From NCBI GenBank assembly GCA_030068145.1, contig JAPJBO010000073.1:28501-92500 (forward strand): DNA of 64,000 nucleotides, written 5' to 3'. This stretch comes from Diplonema papillatum (taxonomy: Eukaryota > Euglenozoa > Diplonemea > Diplonemida > Diplonemidae). Made by a program: the position numbers and the translations under genes. Positions 42,511 to 54,125 of the stretch are shown one piece after another. Numbering within the stretch: the first letter of the stretch is position 1; each line of letters opens with the position of its first letter. A model generated the notes under the pieces. That model did not search any database, had not been told where the DNA came from, and saw only the letters and a program-made list of their open reading frames with translations.

Positions 42511-42861
42511 GCATGTCACCACCGGGACTGTGCCCAGCACTGCCAGGTCTGCAAGAGTGCGCTGTCAACGCATCGAGACCAGAGAGGCCAACAATGCATC
42601 CTCTGTGAACGCATCTCCTTCCGAGAGTGCTTGGAAGTTCCCATATCAAAGTGGACGGATCCTAACTTCATCCACCTCTGCGACGATTGCTACGTCCTTG
42701 TCTTGTTCCTTTTCGTTTTTTTTTTCTTTTTTTTTTCTTCTTCTTCTTCGACGCTTTGGTACCAGGGAAAGCCTGCTGCACGGGAGCCAAGCTTCACGTG
42801 TTCGGCGGTACTGCAGAGCCACGGGCCTACGGGTCAAGTGGCTACCGATTTCCCAAACTAA
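42511..42861 (+). CDS. C-terminal exons of a FYVE-like zinc-finger protein
   Basis: Exons about 42511-42693 and 42766-42861 (stop TAA), separated by a 72-nt intron with donor GTCCTT, a long T/TTC tract and acceptor ACCAG. Because 72 is a multiple of three and contains no stop, intron retention would keep the frame. The first exon encodes HCQVCKSALSTHRDQRGQQC, then CILCERISFREC and HLCDDCY: CxxC...CxxC....C...CxxC spacing that resembles a FYVE domain (PI3P binding on endosomes by family knowledge), without the full R(R/K)HHCR core. The tail is GKPAAREPS...DFPN. Earlier exons were not found; upstream is an 18S fragment. This is the only plus-strand host gene seen. Another treble-clef finger is possible. 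Confidence 0.5.
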   Translation, partial: ACHHRDCAQHCQVCKSALSTHRDQRGQQCILCERISFRECLEVPISKWTDPNFIHLCDDCYVLVLFLFVFFFFFFSSSSSTLWYQGKPAAREPSFTCSAVLQSHGPTGQVATDFPN

Positions 42862-43023
42862 AGCATCAAGGCGTGGCGCACCTTGGGGCTTGGCGCTTGC
42901 GCTGAACACAAGCTCGTCGAGACGGTCAGCCACAGGGCAGAGCGGACGGGGTTGTGGCACTGAGCTGCCTCCGACTCAAGCTTTGCAAGCTGTGGTTGAC
43001 CGTCACGTTCCTGGACCGGGAGC

Positions 43024-43063
43024 GGCCTTTTTCTTTTTCTTCTTCTTCTTCTTCTTCTTCGGT
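43024..43063 (+). repeat. TTC microsatellite
   Basis: A run of TTC units directly 3' of the FYVE-like exon's homologous block; the upstream copy has a shorter run. Confidence 0.85.
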
Positions 43064-43109
43064 TGAATCGGACAATACAAATACGAGGAAGGCTAGCCAC
43101 CCCTCCTCC

Positions 43110-44520
43110 GCTCACTGCTTGCACTTCTCATGAACGGTGAGATGGGTATGACACACCTTGGGACGGATGAATACTTTGCGAGGGAAGGACGGCCCTCCTT
43201 CCCTTGAACAGCGTTTCCCCCTTCTCTCACGTCGATGGCAGTGCAACACGCTGTGTGAGCCCTCTTTTATTTGATTGCGCGGGGATAGTTGGGAAGGGTT
43301 GCATGTGCCCTGACTCGGGCAAGTTATGGTCGAGTACAGCGGCCAGCGGAAAGATGATAAGTAAGCTACGTACCCACCCCTCAGTAGGTCGACGTGCAAC
43401 AACAGCCCTCATACTGAGCCCATCCACCCCCTATTCCCGGAAGTGCATCGAATTGCCCGCTGTCTATCCCAGTGTATCAGCAACAATGCAGGTCATCGCT
43501 GCAGATATTCTGCATTCTAACCTCAACTATCAGCAATCTGTCACAGTTAATCAGCAGTCTATCAAAAGGGCGGTGGACTGGTTCAGCTTATACAACCCAG
43601 CAGAAGAACGCAGCAGGTACTACCTAGGGGCCAGCCATGTGCTGGTGCAGTCTTTGGAACGCAGCTGCTGACTTAGCGTGGGTTTCTACAACAGTGGTGG
43701 GGGGGGGGGGGCGCCCCTGTGCTCATTTCGACGGAGGCTCTCCCCCAGTGTTCAAAAAAAAACGTCGCAAACGATTGCCGTTTGGCAAATCCTGCCAAAC
43801 GCGTTTTTTTTAAGCCCCTGAGAAACGTCTACAGCGTAGCAGGCAAGTAGCTTGCTGCGGACTGGGTCAGACTGTGTAGGGGGGGTTAAGCCTTGGGGGT
43901 TCGACCGTTCGACCGTTCGACACCTCGCGAAAGTGACGAGCCGGGGTAATACAGGTCCTGCCTCACAGAAATCGCATCCTTGTGTTTCCATCTCTTGTGA
44001 TGATTCTCCTTCCTGTCTGTAGTCTAATGTCAGCCAAATGTCAGACGTTTGCCAAACGGCAAACGCTTGCCGTTTGGCAAATCGTGCCAAACGCGTTTTA
44101 TTAGCCGTTTTCTTACCAATGTCACTGGCAGGCCCCCCCCCTGGAAGTGACCTGGGGCTCTATTACGCGGCGATGACACTTGAACACGCGGATTACACTG
44201 AAGGGCAGCCCAAGATTGTTAGTACTACTAAAGAAACTCCGCCCTGGGAACGTGTCAGTTAGACTTTGGCGGACACTTGCCGGCATAGCGGAGAGCCCCC
44301 CCCTCCCCCACCTTATACTTTTGACGGACAGATGACGGCATGGCAAATCATGGCTTTGTCTAAAGGCTACTGTGGCCGACGGAATATCTCTCTTTTCCAG
44401 ACTGCAAGTTCGCTTTGGAGTTTTGGCTTACGGGGTTTAAAAGTCTCCGGGTCACCGGTTTCCGTCCTGATCTGTAGGCTGTCCGGAAGCAACTTTTCTC
44501 TCGGCTTCATTCCCACGTCT
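43110..44520. other. No firm gene; GTTTGGCAAA palindromes
   Basis: An ORF at 43204-43671 (155 aa) has no recognisable domain. At 43772-43810 and 44048-44100 a direct repeat containing GCCGTTTGGCAAATC and TGCCAAACGCGTTTT occurs; each unit is itself palindromic. Confidence 0.4.
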
Positions 44521-44521
44521 A

Positions 44522-44679
44522 CACGGCGGAGTCCAGAAGCTGGAGTTAAAAAAGCGGGTGCCACATACTCTTTCCGAGTGTGCATTTACACGCGTTTTTG
44601 GTTGTAGCACCCCCGCCTTTCGGTTGTGACTCGGGCACACCCTCTTGAACTCCAGCTTCTGAGGCTGGACCTCAACGCG
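44522..44679. mobile_element. MITE derived from the 4.5-kb element, 158 bp
   Basis: Ends CACGGCGGAGTCCAGAAGCT and the inverse AGCTTCTGAGGCTGGACCTC...CGCG, flanked by TA on both sides, with AAAAAGCGGGTGCCAC inside. Only the TIR-like parts remain. Confidence 0.75.
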
Positions 44680-45489
44680 TAGCATCTCTGGACAACCCGG
44701 TTATACAGTGCAACGAACTTCCGGCTCGGGGAAACTTCGGAGAGTGGTTGAATCAGTACTGTCGTGCCATGGCTAAGGCAAGGTAGGATCGGCGGTCAAT
44801 TGGCCTCTCGGGAGTGGGTTCAGACGTCCGAAAGCCGCCAGACAGCGGTGAGGCGTAAAAAAGGAAGGAACCGGAAGGGATGAGGGAGGGGGGAAATCTC
44901 CCCGGCAAGAACGAAAGAGTTACTTTTGGTTTCATTTTACTGAACTGAAGGGGGAGGGCCTGGGGGGGGGGTTCGAGCAAGAAAGGAGAAAGACTATCAA
45001 ACACTGATCGACGGCGGCTGTGGCCTGCCAGCGCAGTGAGGATTTTGCAATGCACCAAGGATAGACCCCCGGACATTTGTCGCTGGTAGTCGTACACGCA
45101 CTGCGTCTTCACACTGTGCCTCCCAGTGTGAAGACGCATCAGATGGAGGGGATCCGTGTCGCAACTGTCAATTCGTTTCGCGTTTTGTGAGGCCGGTGGC
45201 TTTCGGGAAGGTATCCGGGCGGAAAAGTGGGGCGGCGCCGTAACGTGGGGAATGGTCATAAAGGACCCATAAAGACCCCACTTTTGCCGGAAGAATGGGG
45301 GTCGTCAGAGACCCAAAACTAGAAACCTACAGCTCGGGTGGCCCTAAAATGCTCCAGAAATCGAGAAAATGTGGTCGGACGCTCGTTTGGGCTGAAATAA
45401 TGGCTGCAGAATGCGAAAGCGAGGCGAAATCACCTCACCGTTCGCTGCGACAACGACCTAGCTTGGGTTCTCGACAGTACTGTGCACTC

Positions 45490-45775
45490 ACAACTTTCCC
45501 ACAATGTGGTCAGAAAAGCCACAACATTTGCCCACTATACATTGTGGCTATTGTGGCTAGAATATTTTTTTCCTTTGCGGCCCATTGAAAATGGGCAATC
45601 ATCAACGCCAGGGTTGAAACCAATTCCGTCGACACGAACTTTTTACCGCGTACCATGCGACAAAGAATCCACATATCCCTGGGTCACGGGGGGGGAAGAT
45701 TCCAGCCACAATAACCACAATGCATTGCGGGTACATGTTGTGGCTATTCTGACCGCACGGTGTGGGAAAGCTTGG
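45490..45775. mobile_element. Fold-back MITE with about 75-bp TIRs
   Basis: The left arm TTTCCCACAATGTGGTCAGA...ATTGTGGCTATTGTGGCTAG mirrors the right arm CCACAATAACCACAATGCAT...GGTGTGGGAAA. The core of about 125 bp is non-coding. Confidence 0.75.
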
Positions 45776-45779
45776 GGGT

Positions 45780-48700
45780 GCACGGTACTGGTCGCAAGCC
45801 CGCAAAACTTCCAGTAGCAGGGCTGGGTTCATTTAGTACAGACGACACGGAGCCTTCCCCATGTCCTATGGGCACATAAAGCATTAGCCATCCGTTCCTG
45901 CTTGGGGCGCTTCTCTTTGAAGACTGTACCATATTTTCAGAAGGCTGGTACTTCCGGGTCTCCGGTTGACCGCTGGAAACAAAGGGACGGGTGAGCAAGG
46001 TTGCAGGGATCTCCGTCGGAGGGCGGTACTTGCCTTTTGTCATTCGCACGTATTTGCACGTACACTTCTTTGAGTAAAAGCTTTTGCCAGTCCTATTCGT
46101 TGTCGATGGAGGATATTAACGACGGAAAGTATCGACGAAGTTCGGGAAATTTCCAAAGATTTTCAGCTTTGGCACTAACCTGCGACCGAAGGTTGCCGTA
46201 TTCGCGACGATGAAAGAGCAAGACTAAATGCCTCGGAAGGACGACGATGACAAGAATGAGACCATACGGAAATGGCCAGGCATTTCAAGGCATGTACTGT
46301 ATTTCCGAAGCTACACACAGTTTTAGACTGTTTTGCTCGCATGTTTAACTGGACTAAAGGTGGAACGGGTAAATGACAGACCGGGTAAAACCTGGGACAC
46401 CCGGGGGGGAAATCTTAGTTTGGTGTTAGGAGCACTGCCTCTCATGCATGTTTGATGCTAGCATCAAGTCTTCTTCGAGGAAGATGTTGTCTAGGAAAGG
46501 ATGCAAAATAGAAAGGTTAAATCACAGCGAATAGGACTGATATTTTCTTTTTCGTTTTCGGCGAGCCAAGGGAAAGACGACCGACTGTGAGCACCCTGGG
46601 GCTCCGGGATTGCAAGAACGGGCTTGGAATGAATGTGACAACCGCGCTGGTCCCGTCTGCACCATCAGGCGGTAGCTCGTCACAGCTCCGGAGGGGGTGG
46701 GGGTTTAAATAGTTTTCATGTCTTGTTCCTCCTTCGATAGCTTTAATTTAATACGAAGCAAGGAGTGATCAGCTGCGGCTTCAACCGACGCGGCGCTCGA
46801 CGAGTGAAGGAACACGATATCAACGAGAACTGGTGGTCCTGCAAACGCGGAGGGGGGGGAAGGGGCAGCGCTCTTGTTAAGGATCAGCCACTTTGGCCGG
46901 ATGGCCGGATAAACCAGACCCCCCCCCCTCTACAGTTGGAGGCTGGGTGGTCAAATTCTTTAAGGTGAAATGGTCAAAACTCCCTGCCAAAAGTGGGCCC
47001 ACAAAAATTTTCCAAAGTGTGGTATTTGGGGTATTTGGGGCAAAAAAAAAAAAAAATTTTTTTCTGACCGCCCACCGTGGTGACCACCTTAGAGTGTGAC
47101 AGGTAGCGTCTCCCCCCTCCACAGTGAAAATAGCCTGGGGGTAGGGGGGGGGTCAGCCGGCTGATGGATGGATGGATGGTTCTTAACAAGATGCCTGGGA
47201 AGGGGGGATGGGAAGGCATGGAGCCCAGAACCGTACAACGGCGAGTAGGAGAAGGAAGAAGGGACCCCTCGAATTTTCGTTGACCGCACTGCCCCGAGCC
47301 CAAATCCTGGGACGTGGTCTTCAGGCCGCAATAGATCTTGATCAGAGGGCCCCCATTGCCTGTGGCTAAACCAAATTGGAAATATGCTGGTATTTCAAGA
47401 GAGAGTCATCTCAGGGCCGCCGCCCCACGTGACAAAGCCGCTAAGCACTGGGAACTTTTAAGTGCATGGAACTTATCATCAGCATGCACTACACAAGCCG
47501 TTAAGCAGCGGCTGCCAACATATCCCGTGACACCTTTTATATGAAGTTGGTTTTCAGTGTTAAAATTCGCTTGAAATTCCGGGGTTTTAGGGTCTCCGTG
47601 CGACCGTTCATGAAAGGGTTCTCTTAGAGCAAGAAAGGGCTATATGGTTACGGGTTGTATATTTAGTGCACGCTTTCGTTATGGGCTATGGCTAGCCATG
47701 TCCGGGACTGTTTGTGACCGACACCAAGTACATTCCTTCGTCGAGTGTAGTCTTGGGCCCCCCACGTTCTACAAGTTGAGTTTTCGTGAGTTTAACTACT
47801 GTGTAGAAAGAGTAGTATTGGCACTCTTTCTATTAAGTCCCCTCGTAGCTCGCCGGGAAAGGGCACGACAGGAAGTACAGAAGGCGGTGAGAGTCGTCAA
47901 GCGACATCGCCAACAGTGACCGAAGGGTCTCAAGAAAGTGGACATCGAGCCTTTCACCGCGACGGCCATCCTTAAAGAGTGCATCTAGAAAATGCTGCTT
48001 GGCGGATGGAGCGACATCACCTCCTCTTGTGATTACTGGGATTCTGCCCTGACGGGTACGTGCCAGCCGAGTTTGAGTGCGTGAGCCCTTCCAAACCGAC
48101 ATGCTATATATAAGTATATATATAGGATGTAAGGGCGACGGAAATGATGGCTTCTTTTGTGTTTGCGACGATCCCGAATGGTGGTGTCTTTCGACCCGTT
48201 GTGCTTGTGAAGTTCAGCTTAGTGCGTGCTTGTGGTGATCGGGGGTGGGGTTCCCAAAAGAAAAGTTCTGTTTTATCGTATCTTCGAGCTAGACTTGATC
48301 TCGTGCATTAGCCAAGTGGCCCATTCTGGTGCTTCCAGCTGGGCTGGACTCGCGCGCAAACGGACAGTATGACTGCATTCATCCAATATTTGTCTGTAGC
48401 TTACATCACTTCTTTTTCTTTCTGGACTGTATTTAGTTCGAGTTCGCGTTTTGAGAAAGAAGTGCTTATCCGTGCACATGTGAGAGTGCCTGCCAAGTTT
48501 TTGCTGTCCAGTCCTTTCAAAACGGACCTTCTCTGGTGGCGTGGGATGAACCCACCGAGAAGGAAATGGACATTCCTTGCGGGGGGAGAGGGAATGGCAG
48601 TTCTTTATTTTTAAACTTAACTTTGTATCCATCGCACGTCTTCTCTTTTACCAACTTTTCTTTCTTCTTCTCCTTTCTTTTCTTTTCTTTGTGCGAATCC

Positions 48701-48800
48701 CTTCTTGGCTGTCTTTATTTTGTTTCCAGGCTTGTTTTCTTCTTTTGTGCGAATCCATCGGTTGTCTTTCTGGACTGTGTTCAGACTAGTTTTCTATCAC
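45780..48800. other. Repeat region without a convincing gene
   Basis: Holds pieces of families D (46610-46690), E (46855-47200), F (47275-47385) and G (47440-47545). A minus ORF at 48102-47833 (89 aa; HFLDALFKDGRRGERLDVHF) lies just after a TATATATAAGTATATATATA tract. It might encode a small protein but has no further support. Confidence 0.4.
46855..47200 (+). repeat. Family E, long copy
   Basis: Starts GCTCTTGTTAAGGATCAGCC and ends TTCTTAACAAGATGCCTGG, so CTTGTTAAG is inverted at both ends. Near-identical to 58735-59145 apart from homopolymer lengths. Confidence 0.8.
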
Positions 48801-48809
48801 GAAAAGCCC

Positions 48810-49075
48810 CCCAAAATACTCGAGGGGCTGCCTTGTGCTTACTTCGAAGGAGGCTAGAGGGGGAACCCAATACAACTACAGAGTGGGTCCTTTTTCTTTA
48901 AACGCCCACTCCCGCCACTAAACCTAGATTTACCTGTGCTTCGTGTGGGCTACAGCACACGTACCTCCTTTAATATTGGACTCGTGCTGATGAGTACCAC
49001 ACTATTTTTTTCCTACCTTTGATATTTCGCAACTGGGCAGCCTCCTCAAGTATTTCCTCAAAGCAGGTGCTTTTT
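48810..49075 (+). repeat. Family B copy
   Basis: Runs from AATACTCGAGGGGCTGCC to CAAAGCAGGTGC, with a short internal insert. Confidence 0.75.
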
Positions 49076-49129
49076 TCAAAAAAAGAGGTGTTGCTGAAAC
49101 TATGTGTACTCGTGTGGGGGGGAAAGACA

Positions 49130-49300
49130 AAATACTCGACGTAGCTGCTTTGACTCCGAATGGAAGGGAGGAAATATAGAGGTAAAGGCTTCGCTTACAC
49201 CACCTTCGGTAGTTACAGCACTTGGGAATCCCTTCGGTTCTCAGTCTAAGCAGCTTTTATCGAGCACTTCCTTCCAAGCTGGCGCTTATGTAAAATATTC
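49130..49300 (+). repeat. Family A copy, internally deleted
   Basis: Joins TACTCGACGTAGCTGCTTTG directly to the 3' part ending GGCGCTTATGTAAAATATTC. Confidence 0.75.
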
Positions 49301-49429
49301 GGAGGCGCCGCCGGTGCTTTGTTCGACGGAGGCTAGCAGGGAGGGGGGAGACACAATACAACTACAAAATGGTCTTTTTTTCTTTTTTTTTTTTTTTGCT
49401 TGAACGCTTTACAACCATGGTTAACCAGG

Positions 49430-50615
49430 GTTTTTATACGGCCTTAAGAGCTTCCCTTGTTGGGTGCCAAAGAAGTGGCAATTGCTCGATTCTTGTTTTG
49501 ACGAAAACCGTACACCGCGAGAGTAGGAGAAAGTAGAAAGGGAAACTAGAGTTTTCGTTGACCGCACTACCCTGAGCCCAAATCCTGGACGTGGGTTCAG
49601 GTGGCAAATTTGGCAAATGATCATGATCAGAAGGTCCTACTTGGGCGGTTCAGTTTCCTCACACATTGCATGTGGCTAAAAATCGCGCGTCAGTACGTCA
49701 GGTTGCTTGTTCCAGTTCTTGAAAATGCACGACATTCGTGGCCACCTGGCGAGCCTGCTGGCCTGCACGGGTTAGCGCTGTTTGGTGCACCCGATTGTCC
49801 CCTGCACAAGCCTGACCACCGAAGGGATGACGACCCCGAATCGGAGTTTTCTTCTTTTCTTTCGAACAATGAATCAGGGAGTATTCTAATCCCCGAAATT
49901 CGGGAAAATCATGGTTCAAAAGTCTGTAGCATGGCCGTGGATTTTGTTTTCCACGTTGAGCGAGCTTTTTTGAATGGCCCGTAAGCCTGGTATGCGACCT
50001 TCGTGGGAGTGTTGTAGACCCCACTTGTGAGTCTTGCGGGTCTAGCGGGTCCTCTAGCCTCCGTGACACTGGCCTTGCAAGCACAAAAAGTTAACACCAG
50101 AAACTCCCGTGGTTAAAAACCCTTTTTTAACCGGCCTGTTTTGAGAATACATTCTTCATTTTGGTGAAGGAATAATTTTTTAACCATGCAGGATAATCCC
50201 TGACAACGATTACCGCGGAGGTTCCACTCAGTAATCCCACGCCGCTCGCATTCACACACGCCGAACCTGTCAAGAGACGCGCACCGCAACCCTTCCACGT
50301 TTGGCGGATTTCTCGGCAACGCATTCTGGGTCATAATCCACCCACTGCCAGAGCCCACGGACCTTGTCCTTTTCGTGTGCAACCGTTGGTTCGAAAATGT
50401 TACCATTTGTAGCAGTACAAATGCACTAAAAAGAAACCTTACTCGCACGAGAAAGAAGTAAGGGAAACTCGTGTTTTTGTTGACCGCACTACCCTTGAAC
50501 CAAAATCCTGGACGTGGTTTTGGAGGCGTTAAAATTGGCAAATGATCATGCTCAGAAGGTCCTACTTGGGCGGTTCAGTTTCCTCGCACATTGCACGTGG
50601 CTAAAACCAAAATGC
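49430..50615 (+). repeat. Family F, two copies
   Basis: Copies at about 49440-49680 and 50330-50610 share GGCAAATGATCATG and GGTCCTACTTGGGCGGTTCA; others are at 47275-47385 and 56130-56270, all on the plus strand. No gene was seen between them. Confidence 0.7.
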
Positions 50616-50809
50616 GTAGGATTACACGGGGCTCCCCGAACTACGGTTGCGGCTACAACGGCGGCGGCTGCCTCACTGCACATCTTGAACGAGCGCTGTT
50701 CGTGAGGACAGCGCATAACCCAGTGGTTGATCGATGGCGGATTTGACAATGGATGCTTGGGTTCTGATAAAAAAGGAGAGGGGGGGGGCGCGTGATCAAA
50801 CGACCACCT

Positions 50810-50925
50810 GTTACGAGGTATCACATGTTGTGTAGCAGTGGTCCACAACTTTGTGTTACATGTCTACGAGGTATCACATGTTGTGTAGCAGTGGTCCACA
50901 GCTCTGTGTTGAAAAACATGCGCGC
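50810..50925 (+). repeat. Direct repeat of about 55 bp
   Basis: Two copies of ACGAGGTATCACATGTTGTG followed by TAGCAGTGGTCCACA. Confidence 0.85.
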
Positions 50926-51231
50926 ATCACAGTTTGTGTTACATGTCAATCAGCATAACATGTGAAGTCACTGCCTACGGAATTCCATTACAAGTGGGTT
51001 GGGTGTGGCATGCAAGTCGAGCAATGTGCCTTTGAGTCAGTCCAGGCAGAGACTGGGCGGGCATCTGTAAGAAGCCGTCAACTGGGGCATACAAACCTTG
51101 GGTCTGCCCTGTGGTTGACTCTCAGTGTTCAGCGCTAGCGCCGAAAGACCCAATGCAAGGCACGCCTTGATGCCGTCAGAAACCCAGTGGCCACCATACA
51201 CATTAACCCGCGACGCAGCAGTACTGGGGAA

Positions 51232-51430
51232 GGATAAAGAAACCCCCGGTTTTCAAAAAGTCGGGGTGCTGAAAGTCTGGGTACAGGCACTTGGGGGTAA
51301 CATTGGAGGAAAAATTTGGCAAAAACTTTGCGGGGACGGAAAGAGCTAGCCCCAGATGGCACTTCAGACTTCAGAAAACCCACTCCGCCGAGGAATCGAA
51401 CCAGCACCCTCAGCATCACATCAAGTACGC
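51232..51430 (-). mobile_element. tRNA-derived SINE, second copy
   Basis: Inverse of 19840-20090: B-box GGTTCGATTCC at 51402-51392 and the shared body (GACTTCAGAAAACC and GGCAAAAACTTTGCGG in plus-strand reading). The A-box end is missing. Confidence 0.7.
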
Positions 51431-51439
51431 TTTTGCTCG

Positions 51440-52845
51440 GAAAACGGGAGGTGGCTGTTCACGCGCCAGATTAGGGGGGGTGGATGGGGTTGGAGAACAG
51501 AGAACCAAGTTAAAAAGAGAACATGACTTTTACAATACAAGGCTTGCGGAAGCCTCGAAGTGGGGGGGTGGCTGCGGTTTCGCTTGCTCTTCTTTTCCCC
51601 CTTTTTTTTGCCGTGGACATTCGGCGCGGGGGGTGGGGAGGTCTAGAGTGAAAGTTCGCTTGAAACTCCGGGGTTTTAGAGTCGCGGTGACTGTCGACAA
51701 CAGGGATATCGTATAAAGCAGCGCGTGTTCTTGAAGGCGGTTACACGGGAGAAGCACCCTATTCGGCCACGAGGCCCTACTCAAGCACGGTGCCGGACTG
51801 TCGGTGACGGTCTGTCTTCTATTTACCCGTTTACCGACAATCTCGGGTCGAACCACGCCTTGATATGCTTTGGCGCGGGATGCCACACAACACTGAGCAT
51901 GCCGGCTCAGAGCAACTGCTCCATGCGGATGTGCGTTGGGAGAGACGGCGGGGAGCCCGGATTGTATCCCATGGAAACCTTTAATGCAGCACCCCGTCGT
52001 ACTCGGAAGGGCTGCAATGGCGGAACACGTGAACATGTGATGCATTGCACCCGTGAAGCAGGCTGCTGGGTTCTACTCGAGACTCACCGCCCTAGATCCG
52101 CGGTCTGATCCCAGATCCCACGGCCGCTGGCGGTGCAGGGCAAGGCAGCCTCGCTTCACATTCACCCGGAGGGAGGGTGTCCAGGGCGCAGGAAGAGGCC
52201 TTTTGGGGAATCGATGGGCCAAACTCGACAGTTTTACGACTTCATAAAGGAGACCCTAGTGCTCTTTGGAAAGGTTTCGTAGCCATCTCTTCACAGCAGC
52301 AAGCATTGATCCGTTTCTTCACGCCGCGTCTTTACGCCGGAAGCACATGGTCCGAACTTCAGCTCGGGTCCTGGCATTTTTCGACATAAATTACCTCGCC
52401 GTGCAGCCGGATTCCGACGCGGCCCACCCCGGGGGAGCGTGACAGACCGGTCGTTCTGGGCGCCATTTTCACCAATTATAGCGTCATACGCCATCAGAGA
52501 GGTGCTGCGGGTCCAAGACCACCCCCGGGATTTCCTAAAAGCGCGGAATAACACCAATAGCGCCAAATGTTAAAAAGTCCTCACTCCCACGCTTGTGCCG
52601 GTCACTCTCGTCCACCGCTCCTGCCCTGCTTGCAAGCAAGCTACTTTTGTTTCTCTGGACGGATGGAGCGGCAAACCCGTCGTTTGGATTATTATTAGTC
52701 TTCAAAGAAACAAGTTTCTTTTCCTGCTAATAAAAACGCGCACGAGCCCCCACCTAAAATAGCTGGAGTCGCGGCATCCCACCCCACCCCGATTTATCCC
52801 GCGGGACACTTGAACCACCCCTCCCCCCTCCCAGGCCCGGCGTCG
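51440..52845. other. No gene recognised
   Basis: Short ORFs on both strands with no domain. Contains a piece like the dispersed GTTCGCTTGAAACTCCGGGG repeat (about 51650), also seen near 10280, 20555, 31345, 44410 and 47565. Part of 52570-52735 resembles 22340-22610. Confidence 0.4.
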
Positions 52846-52846
52846 G

Positions 52847-53245
52847 CTAGCTCTTCTTCTTCCCTTCGACGGCGGCGGGGAGCGCGGACGGGAAGCTCGA
52901 CACGCGGGCGCCGTCTCCTGGCACTGTGCTGTCCAGCGTCGGGGACGTTGGGGAGAGTGTCGACGAGAGCACCGGCGGGTGTTCCTTCTCCTTCTTAGCG
53001 ACGCTGTGGGCGGGAGGCGTCGGCGTCGACGCACGGCGCTTTTTCCGGGTCGCGAAGGACGTGCTCTTCGCCTGCTCCTTGCCGCCGCCGGCGCTCTGCC
53101 GGCGGGGGAAGACGTGGGCGAGCTGGCTTTTCGGCAGGCTGAACGATGCGGAGTACAGACTCCACAGCGCGAGGTGGCCTTGGTTCTTCTTGTTCTGCAT
53201 CGCGAACTTGACGAAGATGAGAGTCGCTGACTGGTGACGCTGGAT
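52847..53245 (-). CDS. 3' exon of an unrecognised basic protein
   Basis: The exon begins after TTCTTCGCAG (acceptor, next base 53245) and ends with TAG at 52849-52847, 132 codons in phase 0 with strong GC3. It starts IQRHQSATLIFVKFAMQNKK and continues LALWSLYSASFSLPKSQLAH, then a Lys/Ser/Pro-rich tail (TRKKRRASTPTPP) ending VEGKKKS, which looks like a disordered nuclear tail. No family was recognised. It could be the end of the gene whose acidic first exon is at 58563-58188, but that exon ends in phase 1, so at least one more exon would be needed. Confidence 0.55.
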   Translation of the reverse strand: MQRHQSATLIFVKFAMQNKKNQGHLALWSLYSASFSLPKSQLAHVFPRRQSAGGGKEQAKSTSFATRKKRRASTPTPPAHSVAKKEKEHPPVLSSTLSPTSPTLDSTVPGDGARVSSFPSALPAAVEGKKKS

Positions 53246-53468
53246 CTGCGAAGAATTGATGATTGGTACTAGTAAGTAGGTGGAATGGGACCCTCTGTGG
53301 ACCTACTGTGGACACTGTGGGCCCAGTGGACTGTGGACCCACCGTGTGAGCCTCGAACGTCGAGGACCTAGCAGAAAGCAGGGCGGAACCTTGCGCTAGG
53401 AAGCTTGGACCCATAGCTTGGCGCAAGGGGACAAGGGAATGTACACTCGTGCAACAAATCAAAGAAGA

Positions 53469-53842
53469 TGGCAAATCTGCCACGGGTCGACCCGTAGTCC
53501 GACGTTAAGCAAATCTGCCACGGGTCGACCCGTAGTCCGACGGTAAGCAAATCTGCCACGGGTCGACCCGTAGTCCGACGTTAAGCAACCTGCCACGGGT
53601 CGACCCGAAGTCCGACGTTAAGCAATCTGCCACGGGTCGACCCGTAGTCCGACGGTAAGCAAATCTGCCACGGGTCGACCCGTAGTCCGACGTTAAGCAA
53701 CCTGCCACGGGTCGACCCGTAGTCCGACGTTAAGCAAATCTGCCACGGGTCGACTCGTAGACGTTAAGCAAACCTGCCACGGGTCGACCCGTAGTCCGAC
53801 GGTAAGCAAATCTGCCACGAGTCGACACGTAGTCCGACGATA
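53469..53842 (+). repeat. Satellite of about 38 bp
   Basis: About ten units of CTGCCACGGGTCGACCCGTA plus GTCCGACGTTAAGCAAAT. The centre GGGTCGACCC is a palindrome. Minor length variants alternate. Confidence 0.95.
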
Positions 53843-53904
53843 AGGTGTAGAGGGCAAGGTTTACAGCAAAGGTGTGAGGGGAAACCCACCAGAGAAGTTC
53901 GGGA

Positions 53905-54125
53905 CTCCCAAAAATACTCGAGGGACTGCCTTGTGCTCATTTCGAAGGAGGCTAGAGGGGGGGAAAACAATACAACTACAAAGTGGGTCTTTTTTTGTTA
54001 CGCCCGCCACTGAACCCAGATTCACCTGTGTTTCGTGTGGGCTGCAGCACATTTACCTCCTTTGATCTATCGCAACTGGCAGTCTCCTCAAGCATTTCCT
54101 ACAAAGCAGGTGCTTATACAAAAGA
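53905..54125 (+). repeat. Family B, near full-length
   Basis: Runs from AAATACTCGAGGGACTGCC to GGTGCTTATACAAAAGAAAT. Confidence 0.8.

Noticed and set aside
47833..48102. 89-aa minus ORF after a TATA-rich tract
   Set aside because: No domain, no splice or codon support; part of its sequence recurs near 56400 as repeat.
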